A stretch of DNA of 39,986 nucleotides, taken from Saccoglossus kowalevskii. Taxonomy: Eukaryota; Hemichordata; Enteropneusta; Harrimaniidae. Below, piece after piece: positions 35,256 through 39,986 of this stretch. Where the stretch lies: contig NW_003146289.1 of the NCBI RefSeq assembly GCF_000003605.2, positions 1-39,986 of the forward strand, in the 5' to 3' direction. A program made the translations under genes and the position numbers. Under the pieces are notes generated by a model, which did no database searches, was not told the origin of the DNA, and saw only the letters and a list, made by a program, of their open reading frames with translations. Positions within the stretch are counted from its first letter, which is position 1, and each line of letters opens with the position of its first letter.

Positions 35256-35346
35256 CGTTCCGAGGCGAAACCACTATGTTTATTTTTCGCCGGGTTTCTA
35301 TCCTATACTCATTACCTTTAACTGTTAACACTTCTGTCAGCGGGGT
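35256..35346 (-). CDS. Receptor locus, upstream ectodomain exon A
   Basis: Acceptor CTCTCTTTGGCGAACAG, donor AACG|GTTAGT; 91 nt, phase 0 in and phase 1 out. It reads TPLTEVLTVKGNEYRIETRR then KINIVVSPRN. It joins in phase with exon B (G + CT gives Ala). No domain assigned. Confidence 0.5.
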
Positions 35347-35399
35347 CTGTTCGCCAAAGAGAGCCGGTGCCACAATTTAAATTCACACTGAACAAAACT

Positions 35400-36050
35400 C
35401 TATTTTAATGTCACAGATATTTTGCAGTTGTTGTTATCTTTTAAATGGTATTATTTTAGTTTTTACATTAAGATAATGAAATGTTTACTAGAATACATAA
35501 ATTCAACAAACATGGCTGACCAGGTATTGTTCGTATATACCACATCCACAAATCTGGTTAAATACTGCTGATTAGTACTTATTTTATTGATCATTTTGAT
35601 GTCAGAAATCAAACAATGATCTACATTAATTTGAATTGAAGAATTGTGGAGTTGGTGCATTGATTTAGTAAATGGTAATAAAATCTACTGTGGCCAATGT
35701 TTTGATGTTAAGTAAAATGTGGATGATTGCATCTGAAGATGTTCTAAAATGATTTCATACTTGACTGTGTGATTTAATAAGTGTTTAAAAAGCATGCCAA
35801 TATGCGAATTAGTCATCACAATAATTCAGGTTGTTAATTTTGACCACTGTTTAAAGTATGTTCCATTTATGATAGTCTGAAATTTTCATAGAATAATATA
35901 AATGTATTCTATAAAGCGATTACCATGTACCAAATAAACATTACTACATCCCTCAACAACTGAAATATTTAAACAGTATCAATGTACTGTTTTGCGTATA
36001 TTCTATAGCTACCATGTCAAACAAATGATACACAATGATTTTAGTAGTTG
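35400..36050. other. Spacer between the receptor locus and the DIRS relic
   Basis: No recognised exon. The first exons of the receptor, with its signal peptide, should lie here or beyond, but none could be supported. A 65-codon minus frame at 35463-35660 has no recognisable motif. Confidence 0.4.
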
Positions 36051-36597
36051 GTTCGTAACATAACAGCCTGTAAGGGAGCCAGGAGCGAATGGAATGAAAT
36101 ATTAGGGCTGTACAAACCTGTTTGTTTACCTAATCATACCTAACAGAAAGTCCGTGGAAATAATAAATTCCACGCTCACCAGAGGTGGGGAAGTTCCGAC
36201 AGCTGAAATGTATATTTTTTGACACCAAATAGGTAGGTCATAAAACTGAGATATCTAAAGCTACTCACCAACAAGGAGTCTAGTCCCAGGATAAAACCAC
36301 TTCAGGGACCTGGTGTCTCGAGAGTAGACCCCCCAATTTAGAGAGGCTTACTAAAGGCGGTCGACTGAACAATAGGGCTCAACAATTTTAATGCATAGAG
36401 ACAGTATATTGCTTGGGTTTCATAGTGCTGAACAAGTATCAAGCAAAGGAGGCTGGTTTTGGCTGATGACACTATCGCGCTAACGCTTTTACACATAGGG
36501 CCCCTTTGTGGTGCAGGCTGGGTCAGCAAACACAGTCTGACCCGCCACCACTGGACCCATCCTGTAAAAACCCTCCTGCAGCACTTGGATGTCTCTC

Positions 36598-37411
36598 ACG
36601 GAATAGTTAATGAAGACATTCTGAGATCTCCAGAATCTGCTCGAAGCACCTGTTCAAGCGAGGCCCCAGACATCAAAGCCAATGAGTTAGCTAACCGCGC
36701 ACCTTGTGTGTCTTCACCTGGTGGCGTTCTAAATGCACCGATGAAGAACCAGGCATAGAATCCGTTCCTGACGGTCCTTCTGGCCCACAATGTTAGTTAG
36801 GCATGGGATGATCGATCGGCTCAGGGTCACGCCATGGGATTCCTGGCAAGAAAGCCCAGCAGAGTCCTAAAAATAACTAGTGAGTTCATAAAAAAGGCAC
36901 ATCCATCACTAAAGGAAAATGCCCCTGTCTCTGAGCACCGCCTACCTGACGTTAGAGCCAAAAGAAAAAAAACTGTTTACATAGAGACATACTTCGTGTC
37001 TGCCTTATCCATAGGCTCGAGGGGTGGGGGTGTTGTAACGCCGTTAGACCAATGACAAGTCCCAGTCAGGAGGATTAGCTAGCCTCTTGGCGTGTGGCCC
37101 CTTCGAGCGGAACGACTAAAACAGTTGTATCATAATAGAACTCAAAGCCAGTTTCAGTCCAGCAGATTCTGATAAAACTGGGAATAAAACTGACCAATAT
37201 CCAAGAAATGTCGATATAGATTTTCCTTGATCAAAAGATATAGGAAACAATCGGCTACATCACTAATAGAGGGACCAAGATGATCAATCTCCCTCCCGTC
37301 ACACCAATCAATGTATGGTCTCCATCTGGATTCGTACAAACGTCCGGTGTCGTCCGACTGTGCCAAAGCGAGGAACTTGGACAACTCTGCAGAAAAGCCT
37401 AGTGCTTGCAC
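36598..37411 (-). pseudogene. DIRS tyrosine recombinase relic
   Basis: N-terminal core-binding part: MQALGFSAELSKFL, then TGRLYESRWRPYIDWC. Next come PPDWDLSLVLTALQHPP and FFLLALTSGRRCSE (about 36930-36970), carrying the first catalytic Arg. Last is the C-terminal block TQGARLANSLALMSGASLEQ at about 36640-36710, just before the expected Tyr. A TAA precedes TVFFLLALTSGRR, and other shifts separate the parts, so it is inactive. Confidence 0.75.
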
Positions 37412-37558
37412 GCTTTTTTGACAGCCTTCACGTGTGATTATGGAATAGCGTGGGGCTCATCGGTAGAGTGCCGTTCGGCTGGAAAAAGAGGTCTGAAAGA
37501 TCTGGTAACTCTACGGGCGACTCGACTAGAAGTGCAAGCAACATTTTGAGCCAGACCT

Positions 37559-38337
37559 TCACAGGCCAATTGGGCGCCACCCAAGTCTGAAGACAGGTGG
37601 GCTCGAGTCATAACTTCTCCAAAACTTGGTGCCCAGTTGGAAGGTTAGAAATGCGTAAGCGTCCAAGTGGCTCCAAGAGATTGCTAGAGCATCAGTGGCG
37701 AAAGCGCTCATCTCCGGGAGTAGTGACACGTACGTCGGGAGCTTGGCATTCCAGTGATTGGCAAACAGAACTATCTGGGCCCGTCCAAGAGACAAAACAG
37801 CCGGTCCGCCACCAATTCGGGGGGGTGTGTGCCACTCAGTGTTCTGGAACCAAATACATCTCGAGAGGGTGCCCGCAGCGCTGTTGCGTATCCTGGGAGG
37901 TGGTAAGCCAATTGCTCAACCTTGTATCCAGGCTATGATAATTTCGACAATGCAGGGGAACGCGTCCTTTTCCTCCTCATTGATGTACGTCACTGAAGTG
38001 TTGTCTGTCCGAAGAAAGCCTCTGTGGTGGTGTGCGACTTCCTGAAAAAAATTTCAGACAGTAGGACGGTCTGCAACTCCACCAATAGATGTGGAGGTCC
38101 AAATATGCGGACGGCCATGTCCCTGAGAGTCAGCGAGTAGTCGTCGGATATAGGGTTGTTCCAGTTTCCAAGTACCATGCATCCTTCTGACAAAGGAGGA
38201 CCGTTATCGCTTGGTCCGACGATTGAACCCTGAACGTCAGGTTCCGCATGTGGATCCTGTAGTCCAGTAAGTACCTCTGAATTGAATGAGACCGGAGAGC
38301 TGCTAACGAAACCAGACGACAAACTGTCATTTGCCAA
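37559..38337 (-). pseudogene. DIRS RNase H relic
   Basis: Frames on the minus strand hold a connection segment and the RNase H end IVLFANHWNAKLPTYVSLLP with ALAISWSHLDAYAF. Phrases of this form (LFA..WN..LP.YVS..PD, then SW..LDAYAFPPF) are typical of the C-terminal RNase H region of DIRS and Ngaro elements. Several stops and shifts. Confidence 0.75.
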
Positions 38338-38540
38338 TAGGCTGCATAAGTTCGTGTATCGACACCGTTCTCATCGATCAGAGTTGGCTGGCGAACTCTA
38401 CAAGAGAGTTGTATCACTCCTGAGAGGAGGAAGAAGCCCTTGTTCTGTGCCAAGCTGCATACCCAGAAAAACCAGGCTGTGGGATGGTATTGGATGGACT
38501 TGGCAATATTTATTAAAAACTCCAACTTGTGGAGGAGAAT

Positions 38541-38920
38541 CTACGTCACATACTCCACTAAAACCTCCCTGTCTCGATTGTGTAATAACCAGTCATTGAA
38601 ATACAGGTTCAGATAGACCGACAACTGGTGTAGCAGCTGGGTCACCTGTCTTAGCACACTAGCAAAGACGTACAGTACCGTGCACAAACTCAAAAGTAGG
38701 GCGATAAACTCGTAAAATTTGCCCTCTATGGGAATCTGAGATACCGGCTGCATGAGTGGTGAATGGGAATGTGGAGGAATGCTCAAATCCAGCGACACCA
38801 GCCAATCACCCAAGTGCATTGACAGAAGATCGAAGCTGGTGTTTCCATCTGGAAGCACTTGATCTACAGACTTGTTCAGACGACTGAGGTCTAGGACTGG
38901 ACGCCAACCCCAAACTCTTG
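38541..38920 (-). pseudogene. DIRS reverse transcriptase relic (palm)
   Basis: Reads GWRPVLDLSRLNKSVDQV, then GDWLVSLDL, EGKFYEF, VLRQVTQLLHQL and LYFNDWLLHNRDREVLVE. In DIRS RTs the catalytic box is YLDDWL; here it is YFND (38592-38603), with the first catalytic Asp replaced by Asn, so the enzyme is dead independently of the breaks. Downstream at 38400-38540, in another frame, LVFLGMQLGTEQGLL is the RT segment that follows the catalytic box. Confidence 0.85.
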
Positions 38921-38999
38921 GGAACGAGGAAGATGTGGGAAAGACCCTGGCAATAAATGGGGGTTCCCCACTAGGCGTATCACCCTATCTCCAGAAGGC

Positions 39000-39572
39000 T
39001 TGGTACTTCCTGTCGGTTCGAAGAGAAATATGATACCCACGCGACACTACTTTGAGTGTCCAGGGATCAGAAACTCTAGTGCGATCCCACAGGAAGGAGC
39101 ATACATGAGTTCGGAGCTAGTGCTTCCTGAACTCCAGCCTCCAGTATGGGAGGTCGAAGAGGGGGAGACTGAGCCCGAGTCATACAACAATTCATGTCCA
39201 GGCAGTCGGCGAAACCTTCAAAGAGACTTTGTGGCCCCCTGGTCCTCAGAAATATCAGAACTCCCACCACCAACGCCACATTTATTGGGCTTTCTCTGAT
39301 GCTTTCCGCTACTAGTCTTCCTCTGTCCCTTCAAAGGAGACCATGATCGATTTGATCCTTGTTGGTTGTGGCTCTGAGCAGCGGACTTACTACTGGGCTT
39401 CCTTGCGGTTTTGATTTGAACCGTTGACCAGAAGGACTAGCTACCTTGGCCAATGGGAATGATTGCTTCAATTGGACTTTTCTGATCTTCAGCAACTGCC
39501 AAATCGTTAGCCGCATCCACTATTCGGTCACCAAATAGCCGGTCATGCCTCACTCTCAGCCTAAACCGCTCC
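39000..39572 (-). pseudogene. Probable DIRS gag/RT N-terminal relic
   Basis: Minus-strand frames of 60-70 codons rich in Pro, Ser and Lys (39076-39279 and 39331-39516) fill the position of the DIRS gag-like ORF. No gag motif is recognised; assignment rests on position and continuity with the RT. Confidence 0.35.
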
Positions 39573-39986
39573 TTTTTTTTTTCTCTTTACACAATTTTAT
39601 TTCATTTGATTACAAACATTACAGTAAACATTAATTACATAATACAAAACGACAAAGACAAGCAAACAAGAGTAAAAAAATAAAACAAAAACAAAATAAT
39701 TGCTAATACACTGAAATCAAAAAAATTTACACACTATCAGAGATAATAGACCACTTCCGTAAATGTAATTCCAATTTGTTTTTAGATATAGCTATATGCT
39801 TTTCAATCTCGCATGCTTCAGTTACCACTTTATGAAAATATACATCACTCGGTAGACTCTTACTCATTTTACAATTATAAATATATTGCTTCCCTAAAAG
39901 TACCAAATAATTAGCTAACACTGAAAAATCAGTACAACCTAAAATTATCTTGCCTGAGGGAAAGAGCATCTGGACCAAAGATGTTT
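39573..39986 (-). mobile_element. 3' end of a poly-A LINE, running off the window
   Basis: A minus-strand 83-codon frame (39727-39978) reads LLGKQYIYNCKMSKSLPS, then EACEIEKHIAISKNKLELHLRKW. This matches the usual C-terminal end of LINE ORF2 (KYYIY.CK...P....F, then EIEK.IA..NNKL.....KW). After the stop come about 130 bp of A/T-rich 3' UTR, AATAAA (39596-39601) and an A10 tract (39573-39582). The rest of the element lies beyond 39986. The tail abuts DIRS sequence, so the LINE probably inserted into the DIRS element. Confidence 0.65.

Larger units (their letters stand above)
26850..35346 (-). pseudogene. Ig-EGF-Ig-EGF-HYR-TM-TIR receptor locus, apparently decayed
   Basis: At least twelve minus-strand exon or domain segments, most with GT-AG borders and matching phases, spell an ectodomain of unassigned N-terminal exons, an Ig domain, EGF, a second Ig domain, EGF and a HYR domain, then one transmembrane helix, a basic juxtamembrane segment and a TIR domain. 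TIR receptors with Ig or mixed ectodomains (IL-1R family, cnidarian Ig-TIRs, bivalve ecTIR proteins) signal in innate immunity. The Ig-EGF-HYR-TIR combination is inferred from my reading of the exons. Lesions: TAA in the first Ig domain (31297-31299), a frame change between HYR and TM, TAG in the juxtamembrane segment (27255-27257), and a further frame break before TIR at an A7 run. The 5' end (signal peptide) was not found; a DIRS relic begins 700 bp upstream. A LINE lies in one intron. It may be a pseudogene or, less likely, a gene with assembly errors. Confidence 0.75.
36055..39572 (-). mobile_element. DIRS-like tyrosine-recombinase retrotransposon, decayed
   Basis: Minus-strand fragments in the order reverse transcriptase, RNase H, tyrosine recombinase, the layout of DIRS elements, which integrate by recombinase rather than integrase and leave no target duplication. 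The left limit is an estimate from where the base composition changes; the right limit is where a LINE tail begins. A hairpin (CGTGGAA/TTCCACG, 36153-36174) near the left end could be part of a terminal repeat. Stops and frameshifts break every domain. Confidence 0.8.

Noticed and set aside
36459-36758. Plus-strand 99-codon ORF
   Set aside because: Lies antisense to the DIRS recombinase C-terminal region, which has recognisable motifs on the minus strand.

Overview
The window is eukaryotic DNA from an invertebrate animal. It is AT-rich, genes are split by GT-AG introns, intergenic spaces run to kilobases, and it holds an animal class C GPCR, cryptic Ig/EGF/HYR/TIR receptor exons, and LINE and DIRS-type retrotransposon relics. 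A marine invertebrate (lophotrochozoan or invertebrate deuterostome) fits best; the species cannot be named. A fixed 50-N gap (10267-10316) shows this is a draft assembly.

Layout. 1-290: 27-bp minisatellite, truncated by the window edge. 291-9300: AT-rich and mostly empty, with an identical 198-bp direct duplication (848/1390) and one unrecognised 157-codon ORF (3819-4292, minus). 9356-11650: a PIF1-like helicase fragment, a scaffold gap whose flanks duplicate each other, a diverged repeat pair and a broken unrecognised ORF. 12-14.6 kb: nothing recognised. 14615-18340 (minus): a complete two-exon metabotropic-glutamate-receptor-like gene (817 codons, TATA box at 18469-18475), the one clearly intact gene. 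18.5-23.1 kb: nothing recognised. 23.1-26.8 kb: a 37-bp minisatellite in two blocks, separated by a plus-strand LINE relic and a TTA microsatellite. 26850-35346 (minus): a multi-exon receptor not visible as any long ORF: unassigned ectodomain, Ig, EGF, Ig, EGF, HYR, transmembrane segment, TIR. It carries stops and frameshifts, and a 5'-truncated LINE with an 11-bp target-site duplication sits in one intron. 36.05-39.57 kb (minus): a decayed DIRS-like tyrosine-recombinase retrotransposon. 39.57-39.99 kb (minus): the poly-A 3' end of another LINE, apparently inserted into the DIRS element.

Two loci stand out. The class C receptor keeps most residues that hold the alpha-amino-acid backbone but has lost three of four side-chain carboxylate contacts, so its ligand is probably not glutamate. 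The Ig/EGF/HYR/TIR locus is an IL-1R/ecTIR-like immune-receptor architecture assembled here from phase-compatible exons; it is probably a pseudogene copy, and intact paralogues may exist elsewhere in the genome.
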